Shown: positions 35,920-45,427, counted from the first letter of the stretch. The stretch is DNA of 64,000 nucleotides from Pseudomonas sp. Teo4 (GCF_034387475.1 NZ_JAXCIL010000001.1:2232001-2296000); one strand, 5' to 3'. The notes: generated by a model not told the origin, from the sequence alone. Translations and numbers: made by a program.

Positions 35920-37821
35920 TCACATCTCTACCTGTGTACCCAGTTCAATCACCCGGTTGACCGGCAACTTGAAGTACTTGAGGTTGCTGTTCGCATTTTT
36001 CAGCAAGAACGCAAACAGGTGCTCACGCCAGCGCGCCATGCCAATACGCTGGGTAGCGATGACCGTTTCGCGGCTAAGGAAGTAGGTTGTGCGCATCGGG
36101 CTGAAATCCAGGCCTTGCTGGTTGCAGTGGCTTAGCGCCAGAGGAACGTCCGGCTCCTCCATGAAGCCGAAATGCAGACTGACCCGGTAGAACCCTCCCT
36201 CGAATGCCTCGACCCGAATCCGCTGCGCCGCATCGACCCGGGGCTCGTCCTCGGCCAGCACAGTCAACAACACGACCTGTTCATGCAGCACTTGGTTGTG
36301 CAGCAGATTGTGCAACAGCGCGTGGGGCACAGCATCGGTACGGGCCGTCAGGAACACGGCCGTGCCGTTCACCCGATGGGGCGGTTGCGACTGCACGCTG
36401 GCAATGAACAGGTCCAGCGGCAAGGCAGTCTCGTCCAGGCGGTCGAACAGAATCACCCGCCCACGCTTCCAGGTGGTCATCAGCACGAACAGGCCCAAGC
36501 CAGCGATCACCGGGAAGGCACCGCCCTGCAAAATCTTCGGTGCGTTGGCGGCGAAGTACAGGCTGTCGACCACCAGAAAGCCCAGCAGCATGGGTATCGC
36601 GAGCCAGCGCGGGGTCTTCCACAACAGCAGCACCACCGCCGAGGCCAGCAACGTGGTGATCAACATGGTACCGGTCACGGCAACGCCATAGGCTGCAGCC
36701 AGCGCGCTGGACGACTCGAAACCGACCACCAGCAGCACCACGCCTACCATCAATGCCCAGTTGACCATGCCGATGTAGATCTGCCCCTGCTCCTCGCTGG
36801 AGGTGTGCTGGATGAACATGCGCGGCACATAGCCCAGCTGGATGGCCTGGCGGGTCAGCGAGAAGGCACCGGAAATCACCGCCTGCGAGGCAATGATGGT
36901 CGCCAGGGTGGCCAGCGCGACCATCGGCAGCAACGCCCACTCGGGGGCCAGCAGGTAGAACGGGTTGCGCACCGCCGCCGGGTTGTTGAGGATCAATGCG
37001 CCCTGGCCGAAATAGTTCAGTACCAGGCCCGGCAGCACCAGCATGAACCAGGCACGGGAAATCGGCTTGCGACCGAAATGCCCCATGTCGGCATAGAGCG
37101 CTTCGGCACCGGTCAAGGCCAGTACAACCGCGCCCAGAATGGCGACTCCCACACCTGGATGGGCGACGAAGAAGTGCACCGCCCAAACCGGGCTCACCGC
37201 TTGCAGCACCTCCGGCCGCTGGGCAATGCCGTAGATGCCCAGTGCCCCCAGCACCACGAACCACACCACCATGACCGGCCCGAACAGGATGCCGATACGT
37301 GCTGTGCCGTGCTTCTGGATCACGAACAGCCCCACCAGTACCACCACCGAGATCGGCACGACCCAGTGATCGATGCCGTCGATGCCCAGTTGCAGGCCTT
37401 CGACCGCCGACAACACGGAAATCGCCGGTGTGATCATGCTGTCACCGTAGAACAGTGCTGCACCGAACAGCCCCAGCAATACCAGCACCTTGCTCAGCCG
37501 CGGATAAGGCCGCGCCGCCCGTCTGGCCAGCGCCGTCAGGGCCATGATGCCACCCTCGCCCTGGTTGCTGGCGCGCAGGATGAACAGCACGTACTTGACC
37601 GAAACCACCCAGATCAACGACCAGAACACCAGCGAGAGGATGCCCAACACTCCCTCGATGTTGGCCTGCACGCCAAAATGGCCGTTGAACACTTCTTTGA
37701 GGGTGTACAGCGGGCTGGTGCCGATGTCGCCATAGACCACGCCAACGGCAGCGACCAGCAGGCCGATGCCAGAGCTCTTGCCGGCGTGGGATTGATTTTC
37801 AACAGTTGCGGTCTGGCTCAC
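35920..37821 (-). CDS. kup: Low-affinity potassium uptake protein Kup
   Basis: This 633-residue K+/H+ symporter has 12 TM helices and a cytosolic C-terminal tail of about 160 residues. The diagnostic [19 protein letters not shown] lies in helix 1, and [19 protein letters not shown] follows. The length is normal for Kup/TrkD. The gene is single; its 5' region (37822-38158) is shared with the divergent PHA synthase gene. No K+-responsive element was recognised. Confidence 0.96.
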   Translation of the reverse strand: MSQTATVENQSHAGKSSGIGLLVAAVGVVYGDIGTSPLYTLKEVFNGHFGVQANIEGVLGILSLVFWSLIWVVSVKYVLFILRASNQGEGGIMALTALARRAARPYPRLSKVLVLLGLFGAALFYGDSMITPAISVLSAVEGLQLGIDGIDHWVVPISVVVLVGLFVIQKHGTARIGILFGPVMVVWFVVLGALGIYGIAQRPEVLQAVSPVWAVHFFVAHPGVGVAILGAVVLALTGAEALYADMGHFGRKPISRAWFMLVLPGLVLNYFGQGALILNNPAAVRNPFYLLAPEWALLPMVALATLATIIASQAVISGAFSLTRQAIQLGYVPRMFIQHTSSEEQGQIYIGMVNWALMVGVVLLVVGFESSSALAAAYGVAVTGTMLITTLLASAVVLLLWKTPRWLAIPMLLGFLVVDSLYFAANAPKILQGGAFPVIAGLGLFVLMTTWKRGRVILFDRLDETALPLDLFIASVQSQPPHRVNGTAVFLTARTDAVPHALLHNLLHNQVLHEQVVLLTVLAEDEPRVDAAQRIRVEAFEGGFYRVSLHFGFMEEPDVPLALSHCNQQGLDFSPMRTTYFLSRETVIATQRIGMARWREHLFAFLLKNANSNLKYFKLPVNRVIELGTQVEM

Positions 37822-38158
37822 AGATCACGTCTCGTCAGCATTGCGTAAACACTGGGTGCAGGAAGGGATTGGGAAGGCTAGGAAAACGGCGCCAGTATCG
37901 GCCCATGCCTTGGCGCAGGGTATAAAGAATGCGTAAAAAAACACGCTCCGCTGCCGCTCATCGCTCACGCAGCAGTACGGCGGCTCTGACCCGCTGCCTA
38001 CCGAAGCAGCGCATGGGCGCAAACGAGCCGCCAGCTGCAGCCCAGTCCCCTCTCGTCATGAAATGAAAATTCGCTGACGCGCGATGAGAAGTGGCCGCAG
38101 CCACTGCTGCCTTAGAGTCGACGCACAACAAAACCGCGCCGCAATGACGAGGGCAGCC
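37822..38158. other. Divergent intergenic region, kup / PHA-synthase-like
   Basis: These 337 bp separate two divergent genes and should hold both promoters. I see no clear sigma-70 boxes, operator repeat or RNA hairpin that I could defend. Confidence 0.4.
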
Positions 38159-39952
38159 ATGAGCAGATCCACCCCAACGAGCGAAACCGCAAAGCCTACC
38201 CAACGCCCCCCTGCATCCAATCGAAAGCGCCGCGCACGCAAGCAGGTCGATCATGCGGACATCGCTCAGCACCAGGAGCTGATCGGCACAGCTGCCACCC
38301 CGCCCCTGACGGGCAACCCTCTGGTCAGCGTGCGCCCGGCCGACCTCGCCAGCTGGGCCGGCTGCCTGCTCAAGGCCGTGGGTAAGTCGCCGCTCAAGGC
38401 CGGCGCTCATGTGGGTGGCTACCTGAAAACGCTGCGCGGCATCGCCAGTGGCAACTGCAGCATCACGCCAGACCCGAAGGACAAGCGCTTTACCGACCCG
38501 GCCTGGCAATCCAACGCCTTCCTGCGCGCACTGTTGCAGAGCTACCTGGCCGGCCAGGGTGAGCTGACCCGCTTCATCGAGTCCAGCAACCTGGCCCCGC
38601 TGGAAAAGAGCCGAGCCCGGTTCGTGGCGGCGCTCCTGGCCGATGCCTTGGCACCGAGCAACTCACCGCTGAGCAATCCGCAGGCGCTGCGCAAACTGGT
38701 GGACACCGGCGGCATGAGCCTGGCCAGGGGCATGCGCCAGTTCGGCCACGACATGCTCAACAACCGCGGCCTGCCGAGGCAGGTCGACAGCACGCCGTTC
38801 ACGGTTGGGGAGAACATCGCCACTGCCAAGGGCGAAGTGGTGTTTCGCAACGAAATGTTCGAGCTGCTGCAGTTCGCGCCCACCACCGAGCATGTCTTCA
38901 CCCGGCCCTTGGTGATGTCGCCGCCACAAATCAACAAGTACTACGCCATCGACTTGTCGCCAGAGAAAAGCCTGATCAAGTGGATTCAGGACAGCGGCGT
39001 CAGCCTATTCGTCATCAGTTGGCGCAACCCCACCCGCGAGCATCGCGACTGGGGCTTGTCCGATTACGCGCTGTGCCTGGACCTGGCGGTAGACGTGGCG
39101 CGCAGGATAACGGGCAGCCCGGATGTGAACATGTGGGGCTCCTGCTCGGGCGGCATCACCCTGGCGGCCTACCTGGGCTGGCTGGCGGCCCGTGGCGAAG
39201 GCCACAAGGTGGCCAATACCAGCTGGGCGGTGTGCGTGCTCGACATGCCCTCGGCGCTGGACGACACCACCCTGGGGCTGTTCACTACCCCGTCCGCCCT
39301 GCGCGCGGCCAAGGCCAGTTCCCGGCGCAAAGGCGTGCTGAGCGGCCAGGGCATGGCCCGCATGTTCGCCTGGATGCGACCAAACGACCTGATCTGGAGC
39401 TACTGGGTCAACAATTACCTGCTGGGCAACAAGCCGCCGGCTTTCGACATCCTGGCCTGGAACAACGACACCACGCGGCTTCCCGCCCAACTGCACGCCG
39501 ACTACCTCGACCTGATCCAGCAAAACCCCTACAGCAACCCGGGCACCCTGGAGATTGCCGGCGAGTCGATCGACATGTCCCAGGTGAAAGTGGGCGCCTA
39601 TGTGGTTGGCGGTACCACCGACCACATCACGCCCTGGCAAGGCTGCTACGGCACCGCCCGGCTGTTTGGCGAAGACACGACCTATGTGCTGTCCAATGCA
39701 GGCCATTTGCAAAGCCTGGTGAACCCGCCGGGCAACCCCAAGTCGTTCTATTACGCGGCGCCTGCCGACGCCGAGATGCCGGAAACCTGGCTGCAGAGCG
39801 CCGGGGAACGCCAGCAAGGCAGTTGGTGGCCGCACTGGCGCGAGTGGATCGGGCAGCGCTCGAGCGAAAGCCTGGCGGCGCCGAAGAAGCTCGGCTCGCG
39901 CAAGTACCCGCCCCTGTGCCCCGCACCCGGCACCTATGTCATGGAACGCTGA
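38159..39952 (+). CDS. Stand-alone class II polyhydroxyalkanoate synthase-like protein
   Basis: I choose ATG 38159 because GAGGG lies 10 bases before it (597 residues); the open frame starts 75 bp earlier. The N-terminal 35 residues are basic and disordered-looking. The PHA synthase core is complete: lipase-like box GSCSGG with Cys329, Asp488 in GGTTDHITPW and His516 in SNAGHLQSL. The Asp-His spacing of 28 matches class II PhaC. No phaZ, phaD or phasin gene is beside it, so it is outside the usual pha operon. It should polymerise hydroxyacyl-CoA; substrate range unknown. Confidence 0.9.
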   Translation: MSRSTPTSETAKPTQRPPASNRKRRARKQVDHADIAQHQELIGTAATPPLTGNPLVSVRPADLASWAGCLLKAVGKSPLKAGAHVGGYLKTLRGIASGNCSITPDPKDKRFTDPAWQSNAFLRALLQSYLAGQGELTRFIESSNLAPLEKSRARFVAALLADALAPSNSPLSNPQALRKLVDTGGMSLARGMRQFGHDMLNNRGLPRQVDSTPFTVGENIATAKGEVVFRNEMFELLQFAPTTEHVFTRPLVMSPPQINKYYAIDLSPEKSLIKWIQDSGVSLFVISWRNPTREHRDWGLSDYALCLDLAVDVARRITGSPDVNMWGSCSGGITLAAYLGWLAARGEGHKVANTSWAVCVLDMPSALDDTTLGLFTTPSALRAAKASSRRKGVLSGQGMARMFAWMRPNDLIWSYWVNNYLLGNKPPAFDILAWNNDTTRLPAQLHADYLDLIQQNPYSNPGTLEIAGESIDMSQVKVGAYVVGGTTDHITPWQGCYGTARLFGEDTTYVLSNAGHLQSLVNPPGNPKSFYYAAPADAEMPETWLQSAGERQQGSWWPHWREWIGQRSSESLAAPKKLGSRKYPPLCPAPGTYVMER

Positions 39953-40007
39953 GGCAACTGTCACGCTGGGGTGATGACTGCCTTGGGAGGGACCGGGCGA
40001 CAGAGGC

Positions 40008-40778
40008 CTAATCAAGCACTGCCGGATCGCGCCGGATCTCCTCCCGTGCCATGGCTTCCCAGAGGAACGGGAAGCCGTTGGCGTCGGTACGTTCCCCGGT
40101 CGCTCGCGCGACACTGGCGGGTAGCGGCAAACCGCCGCCAAGCGTCTCGACACGCCAGGCCAGGCGACTGCGCCACTCCAGCGTTATGGCACGCAGGTGC
40201 GCCTGGCGGATGCCATTGGCCACGATCAGGACGCCATGGTTGGCCAGCAATGCCCATTTTTGCGTACCCAGTGCTTCCACGGCCGCGCGCCCCAACTCAA
40301 TGTCTTCGACCGTGCCCCGATACTCGTCATACAGCACCGGGTCAGTATCGACCAAGGCCGACGTCTGGTCGTATATCGGCGGAATACGCCCAACGGCAGA
40401 CCACACCGACCCCCACTGCGGGTGATTGTGGATCACCACGCCAACATCATGCCGTGCCGCGTGCACATCAATGTGCAGGTTGATGGCCGGGGTGATGTTC
40501 CAGTCACCCTCGATCACCTTGCCGTGACGATCGAGGCGCACGATATCCGAGGCGGTCACCTCACCCCAGGTGAGCTCCCACGGGTTGGCCAGGTAAGTGC
40601 CGTCATCCTGGCGAACGGTGATGTGGCCGGCGATATGGTCGTTATAGCCCTCACGAGACAAAACGCGGCACAGCAACGCCACGCGCTGGCGCGCTGTCAA
40701 CTCGGGCAGCAGTGCGAAGCGACCTGGCCTGGGAATGAAGCGGGCCAGCAAGTCATGGTTCAGTTCATCCTTCAACAT
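40008..40778 (-). CDS. Class II aldolase/adducin-family protein
   Basis: A 256-residue protein of the fuculose-aldolase fold. Metal-binding His residues are seen in VVIHNHPQWGS and LLANHGVLIV, with the substrate-glycine pattern LSREGYNDHIAGHITVR at the front. Family members cleave or epimerise phosphorylated sugars, but a substrate cannot be named. AGAGGAAATCGCC precedes the ATG. It lies 32 bp after the TauD-like gene on the same strand, so they probably form one operon. Confidence 0.88.
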   Translation of the reverse strand: MLKDELNHDLLARFIPRPGRFALLPELTARQRVALLCRVLSREGYNDHIAGHITVRQDDGTYLANPWELTWGEVTASDIVRLDRHGKVIEGDWNITPAINLHIDVHAARHDVGVVIHNHPQWGSVWSAVGRIPPIYDQTSALVDTDPVLYDEYRGTVEDIELGRAAVEALGTQKWALLANHGVLIVANGIRQAHLRAITLEWRSRLAWRVETLGGGLPLPASVARATGERTDANGFPFLWEAMAREEIRRDPAVLD

Positions 40779-40810
40779 GGCGATTTCCTCTTGAGCGAAC
40801 CTTCGGTGAG

Positions 40811-41650
40811 TCAGGCACGGGAAGCCCCGCGCGCGAATACCGAGGTGCGATGCATGCGGCGCTGGTGCGGTTGGTAGTCCAGGATCGCGTTGTGAAGCAC
40901 ACTGCGGTTATCCCAGAGCAGCATGTCACCGACACGCCAGCGATGGCGGAAGCCGAAGTGCACATGCTGGCAATGGGCATGGAGATAGCTGAGGATCGCA
41001 TCGCTTTCGGGGCCGGCCAGGCCGTCGATGTGGGTGGTGTAAGTCGGGCTCAGGTACAACGCCTTGCGACCGGAGACCGGATGCTCGATGACCAGCGGAT
41101 GCAGGTGCCTGCGGTTCATCTCGATGACCTCGACATAGCGCCCATGCGTGACCACGTTCTGGCGCAGCGCCGCCGTCATCGGTGCGTTCATGTCGTGCCA
41201 GGCGCCAAGGCCTTCAAGGTAGAGTTTCATGCGCGCGGACAACCGGTCGTACGCAGTGGTCATGCTGATCCAGCAGGTATCGCCGCCACACGGCGGCAAT
41301 ATCTGCGCGTGTGTCATGGTGACGATCGGCGGGCTGGGCAGAAAGCTCTCGTCGTGGTGCCACATATCGGCCCGGTCGCCTTGGCGGGAGTCGATCACGG
41401 TGATTTGTTCGAAGCCATTGCCCAGGTTCGGATAGAAGGTGTGAACTTCAGGCTCGCCGAAATACCGTGCAATCGCCAGGTGTTGCTCGGGCCGTAACCC
41501 AGGGACTGACATTACGATGGCTTCATGCTTGACCAATGCCGCCTCAAGTTCCGCCAGCGTTTCTGGCAATACCAATGAGGCGGGATCAAGGTCGAGCACT
41601 TCGGCGCCCAGACTTGGACCAAGGGGCCGAACGGTGAACGTTGACGACAT
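40811..41650 (-). CDS. TauD/TfdA-family Fe(II)/2-oxoglutarate dioxygenase
   Basis: I start it at ATG 41650 (MSSTFTVRPLGPSLGAEV), preceded by GGGAG; this gives 279 residues, the normal size, whereas the open frame upstream is longer. The iron triad is His-x-Asp in MWHHDESF and the distal His in RRMHRTSVFARG. The 2-oxoglutarate-binding Arg is in HRTSVFARG or RRMHR. Enzymes of this family hydroxylate taurine, sulfonates, 2,4-D and similar. An operon with an aldolase and a divergent TetR regulator suggests a small catabolic unit. Confidence 0.93.
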   Translation of the reverse strand: MSSTFTVRPLGPSLGAEVLDLDPASLVLPETLAELEAALVKHEAIVMSVPGLRPEQHLAIARYFGEPEVHTFYPNLGNGFEQITVIDSRQGDRADMWHHDESFLPSPPIVTMTHAQILPPCGGDTCWISMTTAYDRLSARMKLYLEGLGAWHDMNAPMTAALRQNVVTHGRYVEVIEMNRRHLHPLVIEHPVSGRKALYLSPTYTTHIDGLAGPESDAILSYLHAHCQHVHFGFRHRWRVGDMLLWDNRSVLHNAILDYQPHQRRMHRTSVFARGASRA

Positions 41651-41860
41651 GGGCAATCTCCCGGTGGGCTGAATATCCGATCTTGTAGAGCGCAGTACTG
41701 CGCTTTCTGTTGTTGTCTGATCGACGAAAACAATCATACTCACGTCGCCAAGGCGCAGATATTCGCATTCCCGGAGTGCTTGAACTCCTTGGCAAGCAAT
41801 TGATTCAACTAATAAATATTCAAACCAAAGCGCCATAACAAGAACAGCACTCGGATTTTC

Positions 41861-42541
41861 ATGAGCAAAAAAGGCAGTGAACCGAAGATATGCCCAAGCG
41901 TTACGCGAGAGCCGCTTCCGGCGTTACGCAAGCGCCCGACTCAATCACGCTCTCGCGCACTGGTAGACGCCGTGGAGCAAGCGTGCCTGCGGATTCTGGA
42001 TGAAACCGGCGAAGCTTCGCTGACCGTGGCCCGCATCGCGGAAATATCAGGCGTCGCCGTCGGTTCGATCTACCAGTATTTCCCCAACAAGGACTCGATC
42101 ATTGCCTTGTTGTACGAGCGTATTCTCGATGAAGAATCCGAGGAGTTACTGCGGGTGCGCGAAAGGCTGGTTGGCGTGCCATTGAAAACGGCGCTGCGCG
42201 ATATTCTGGCCAACATCGTTCGTGTTGAAACGCGACTGTTCAAATTGAACAAAGCTTTTCACCTGCGGTACCACTCAGCCCTTCACCTGGGTATGTGGCG
42301 CGGCCCGTACCAAACGGCAGGTGAGTTCATCGAAGCGACCTGGCTGCCGCTGCTGCACCTGTATGAACACGAAATCACCACCGAGCACCCCGCCCTGGCG
42401 GCCTATTTGCTCGGGCAGGGGTTGCGCAGTGTGATCCGCTCGGTGTTGGAGGACATGCCAGCGCAGCTGGAACATCCTGCCTTGCTCGACAGCCTGGTCT
42501 CGATGGCTGTCGGCTGCCTGCGTCCTTCGACATCCGACTGA
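41861..42541 (+). CDS. TetR-family transcriptional regulator
   Basis: This 226-residue repressor-type protein has an N-terminal HTH (LTVARIAEISGVAVGSIYQYFPNKDSIIALL) and a helical C-terminal ligand domain. It is transcribed away from the TauD-aldolase pair across a 210-bp spacer, the usual layout for local control. I therefore infer it represses those genes and is released by their substrate. No clear palindromic operator was identified in the spacer. Confidence 0.93.
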   Translation: MSKKGSEPKICPSVTREPLPALRKRPTQSRSRALVDAVEQACLRILDETGEASLTVARIAEISGVAVGSIYQYFPNKDSIIALLYERILDEESEELLRVRERLVGVPLKTALRDILANIVRVETRLFKLNKAFHLRYHSALHLGMWRGPYQTAGEFIEATWLPLLHLYEHEITTEHPALAAYLLGQGLRSVIRSVLEDMPAQLEHPALLDSLVSMAVGCLRPSTSD

Positions 42542-42558
42542 CAGATCGCCCTTGCCCT

Positions 42559-43200
42559 TCACCAACGCAGCAAACGCGGCCCCAGCGCCGCCCCCACCAC
42601 GGTCGGCACCAGCATCCCCAGCACGTACCAGAGACCCCAGAACGGCACTTCCATTTCCGGGCAATGCAGGCAATAGGCCAAGGTCGCCGTGGCGCCCGCA
42701 AGCAGGCCGCCCGCGGCGCCGGCCTGGCGCAGACGGGTCGGTGCCAGGCCGCGCACAGCCCAGAACACCGCGATGAAGGTGGGTACCGAAAGCAAGGTGA
42801 TATTCAACGGGCAAGTGCGCCAGGTGCGCCCCAGGATCAAGTCGGCGCGGGCTTCCACCGGGGCGCCAAGCAGGCTGGCTGCCGCGCCCAGCCAGACCAG
42901 CAGCAACGGCAGCCCCAGCAAGCCCCACAATGCCCCGCCCTTCACCCCCGGTCTGGCCAGCCGCTGGGTCAGCCACAGCCCCAGCAGCGCCAGGCTGCCG
43001 GGCAACGCCAGCTTGGCCCAGAACAGCGGAGTGTGCGCCACCAGTGCCAGGTCGCTGCGCACGCCGAAAATGGCCACGGTCATCAGCACCGCAGCCAGCG
43101 CGCCGCCGAGCAACGCCAGCACCAGGCGCCGGGCCAGCGCATGACGGTCCACCGGTCCTTCCCCGGCCGCCAGCAGGGCAATCAAGTCATCGGTCTTCAT
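42559..43200 (-). CDS. nrsF: NrsF-type (DUF1109) membrane anti-sigma factor
   Basis: Start is ATG 43200 (MKTDDLIALLAAG), overlapping the sigma gene stop by 14 bp; 213 residues. The protein has six TM helices, for example LVLALLGGALAAVLMTVAIF and WGLLGLPLLLVWLGAAASL. Conserved Cys lie in TWRTCPLNIT and AYCLHCPEME, as in NrsF of Caulobacter, which holds SigF at the membrane and releases it on metal stress. It is translationally coupled to the sigma factor. Confidence 0.92.
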   Translation of the reverse strand: MKTDDLIALLAAGEGPVDRHALARRLVLALLGGALAAVLMTVAIFGVRSDLALVAHTPLFWAKLALPGSLALLGLWLTQRLARPGVKGGALWGLLGLPLLLVWLGAAASLLGAPVEARADLILGRTWRTCPLNITLLSVPTFIAVFWAVRGLAPTRLRQAGAAGGLLAGATATLAYCLHCPEMEVPFWGLWYVLGMLVPTVVGAALGPRLLRW

Positions 43201-43726
43201 CGTCGCCCTTGCCTCCAATCAGTTTGGCCAATGCCTTCAGGCCTCGGTGGATGCCGACTTTGACCGCCGAACTGGAAAGCCCGGTCATGCGCGCAGTCTC
43301 TTCCACCGACAACCCTTCGAGTTTGACATGGACGATGGGCAGCCGCTGACGCGCCGGCAGTTGCGCCAGCAGCTTGCCCAGGTCCCGCGTGGCCTGGGCC
43401 GCCTCTTCTTCGCCGGCGGCGAACAGGTCGCTGTCATCATCCAGCCCCTCGTGCAGCGCACCGTGGCGGGCATAACTGCGATAGTGGTCCGCCAGTTTGT
43501 AGCGCGCAATGGCCTGCACCCAGGCGGTCAGCGGTTGCTGCGCCTGGTAGGTGTGGCGGGCGTTGTGCACCGCCAGCAGCACCTCTTGCAGCAAGTCTTC
43601 GACTTCAGCGGGGCGCTGCGCCAGGCGCCGCAGCAGAAAGCCGCGCACATGCACCGCCAACGCCGCCAGGAACGTCCGGTAAGCCACCGCATCGCCCGCC
43701 AACCCTTGCAGCAGCAACGCCTGCAA
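43187..43726 (-). CDS. sigF: ECF sigma factor, SigF-type
   Basis: This sigma-70 ECF factor has region 2 (VEDLLQEVLLAVHNA; AWVQAIARYKLADHYRS) and region 4 (LPARQRLPIVHVKLEG; GLSSSAVKVGIHRGLKALA). The open frame allows an ATG at 43774, but a matching ECF promoter has its -10 CGAA at 43768-43765, just inside that frame. The start must then be downstream, so I propose TTG 43726, with GAGG five bases before it (179 residues). The sigma gene probably directs its own transcription. With NrsF it forms a sigma/anti-sigma pair likely to control the buf operon. Confidence 0.88.
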   Translation of the reverse strand: MQALLLQGLAGDAVAYRTFLAALAVHVRGFLLRRLAQRPAEVEDLLQEVLLAVHNARHTYQAQQPLTAWVQAIARYKLADHYRSYARHGALHEGLDDDSDLFAAGEEEAAQATRDLGKLLAQLPARQRLPIVHVKLEGLSVEETARMTGLSSSAVKVGIHRGLKALAKLIGGKGDDEDR

Positions 43727-43764
43727 CTGGGCCTCGCGCGCGCTGAGTGCCTGCTGAGAAGTAG

Positions 43765-43790
43765 TTCGTAGCATCGGCCACCCGGGTTAC
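43765..43790 (-). promoter_or_regulatory. SigF-type ECF promoter of the sigma/nrsF operon
   Basis: On the minus strand: GTAACC (43790-43785), 16 bases, CGAA (43768-43765). This is exactly the consensus known for Caulobacter SigF. A second copy with the identical spacing precedes bufA. It implies autoregulation of the sigma factor. Confidence 0.85.
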
Positions 43791-43864
43791 ACCCACCGTG
43801 GGAATTTTTTCAAACGACGCTTGCCGCCTTCATACGTTAGGCGACCGGCACGCCTGCGGAAAAA

Positions 43865-44190
43865 TTTTATTGGGTTTGTCACACCATTTTCGGTGCTTGG
43901 CAGATCGAGCGCCGCCCACGCGGCGCATCGCGAGCAAGGCTCGCTCCTACGTTTGTTTCGGGCCAGTTATGCCTGTGGGATTTGCGCGCGAACGCCTTGG
44001 CGCATGGCTTGATATCGAGTCGTACACACAAGGCGGTCGCGCGCGCCTGTCACAGGCGTTATTGGCCGTAAACAAACGTAGGAGCGAGCCTTGCTCGCGA
44101 TGCGCCGCGCGGGCGGCGCTCGATATACGCACCACCTCCGAACCCAAGACAGGCATTTCGAAGCCCCCTACCAAGATTTCGTGAAAAACC
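43865..44190 (-). repeat. 326-bp palindromic dispersed repeat, copy B
   Basis: This is the reverse-oriented second copy of the element at 30299-30624, about 95 percent identical by eye. It occupies nearly all of the spacer between the sigF promoter and the bufA promoter, ending 18 bp before the bufA -35 box. Its long open frame (43798-44184) reads through the palindrome and is probably not a gene. Confidence 0.9.
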
Positions 44191-44208
44191 AAAATTTTTC
44201 CAGGTGCT

Positions 44209-44234
44209 GTAACCCGACCGGCCCACACCGCGAA
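44209..44234 (+). promoter_or_regulatory. SigF-type ECF promoter of the bufA operon
   Basis: GTAACC (44209-44214), 16 bases, CGAA (44231-44234), identical in boxes and spacing to the sigF promoter. Transcription should start near 44241, about 50 bp before the bufA start at 44290. Confidence 0.85.
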
Positions 44235-44289
44235 CTACTCCATGAGCCGCCGGTACACCACCACGGCCCCACTTCCCGGAGACCGCATC

Positions 44290-44577
44290 ATGAAAACCCT
44301 CGCCCTCGCCACCGCCGCTCTCGCCCTGGCTTCGCTGGCCGGTGCCGCCCTGGCCGCCGACGCAACCGACAAAGCCGCCACTGCCGTCGCCATGGAGAAA
44401 TGCTACGGCGTCGCCATGGCCGGCAAGAACGACTGCAGGGCCGGTGCCGGCACCACCTGCGCCGGCAGCGCCAAGAAAGATTACGACGGCATGCACTGGA
44501 AGAACGTGCCCGCAGGCACCTGCACCTCCATCAAGACGCCCAGCGGCATGGGCTCGCTGACCCCGATCAAGTCCTGA
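44290..44577 (+). CDS. bufA: BufA1-type bufferin precursor (DUF2282)
   Basis: A 95-residue exported small protein. The signal peptide is residues 1-23 ([20 protein letters not shown]), followed by a short Ala-rich stretch and the conserved DUF2282 core with four Cys at residues 38, 49, 57 and 78 ([24 protein letters not shown]). Bufferins are precursors whose Cys residues are oxidised by the MNIO enzyme BufB with help from BufC to give copper-binding heterocycles. GGAG precedes the ATG. BufB, BufC and DoxX genes follow. Confidence 0.92.
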   Translation: MKTLALATAALALASLAGAALAADATDKAATAVAMEKCYGVAMAGKNDCRAGAGTTCAGSAKKDYDGMHWKNVPAGTCTSIKTPSGMGSLTPIKS

Positions 44578-44593
44578 GCAGAGGCCGCCGATC

Positions 44594-45427
44594 ATGAACG
44601 GGATCACCTCCATGGGTGCAGGCCTGGGGCTCAAGGCCGAGCACTATGCCGACGCCTGGGCGTGCCAGGCCCGCGGGCTCTGGTTTGAAGTGCACCCAGA
44701 AAACTACATGGTCGGCGGGCCACGCCTGGCTTGGCTGGCACGCATAGCCGAACGCCATCCACTGTCGCTGCACGGCGTTGCACTGTCATTGGCGGCGGAC
44801 GCCGAACCGGATGCGGCGCACTTGCGCCGCCTGCGGACGCTGGTCGACCAGGTGCAGCCAGCACTGGTGTCGGAGCACCTGGCCTGGTCCACCTGGCGTG
44901 GGCAGTATCACCCCGACCTGCTGCCTTTCCCCCGCAGCGACGAAGCCCTGGCCCGTATCAGCGACAACATCCAGCGTACTCAGGATGCATTGGGGCGCCG
45001 TATCTCGCTGGAAAACCCCAGCCACTACCTGCTTCTGGAGGGGCACGACTGGGATGAAATCGACTTTCTGGACGAACTGGCGCGCCGCACGGGCTGCGGC
45101 CTGTTGCTGGACGTCAACAACGTGCACGTCAGTGCGCACAACCTCGGTTTCAGCGCAGCGGCGTACCTTGAGCGGTTTCCGGCCCAGGCCATCAGCGAAA
45201 TACACCTGGCCGGCCACAGCCACGACGCCCAGGGCCGCCTGCTGATCGACTCCCATGACGCCGCCATCGCCGAACCGGTGTGGGCCTTGTACCAGCAGTT
45301 GATCAACCGTATCGGCCCGCGCCCGACCTTGATCGAGCGCGACGGCAACCTGCCTGCATTCGCCGAGCTGCTGGCCGAGCGGAACACTGCCCAGGCGCTG
45401 CTCGACCCGGCAGGAGCAAGACCATGA
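44594..45427 (+). CDS. bufB: BufB, MNIO-family (DUF692) RiPP-modifying enzyme
   Basis: A 277-residue TIM-barrel protein of the multinuclear non-haem iron oxidative enzyme family. Metal-site motifs are [35 protein letters not shown] and [15 protein letters not shown]. It should act on BufA cysteines in the cytoplasm before export. It starts 16 bp after bufA, and its stop overlaps the bufC start (ATGA). Function is inferred from the family and gene order rather than shown here. Confidence 0.93.
   Translation: MNGITSMGAGLGLKAEHYADAWACQARGLWFEVHPENYMVGGPRLAWLARIAERHPLSLHGVALSLAADAEPDAAHLRRLRTLVDQVQPALVSEHLAWSTWRGQYHPDLLPFPRSDEALARISDNIQRTQDALGRRISLENPSHYLLLEGHDWDEIDFLDELARRTGCGLLLDVNNVHVSAHNLGFSAAAYLERFPAQAISEIHLAGHSHDAQGRLLIDSHDAAIAEPVWALYQQLINRIGPRPTLIERDGNLPAFAELLAERNTAQALLDPAGARP

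Noticed and set aside
36172..37848. Antisense 558-codon frame over kup
   Set aside because: His/Gln-rich translation typical of antisense to a membrane protein gene; no ribosome site.
43798..44184. 128-codon frame in the palindromic repeat (and 30329-30619 in its other copy)
   Set aside because: Both come from the palindrome itself, with no ribosome site and no domain; repeat-derived frames of this kind are commonly mis-annotated.
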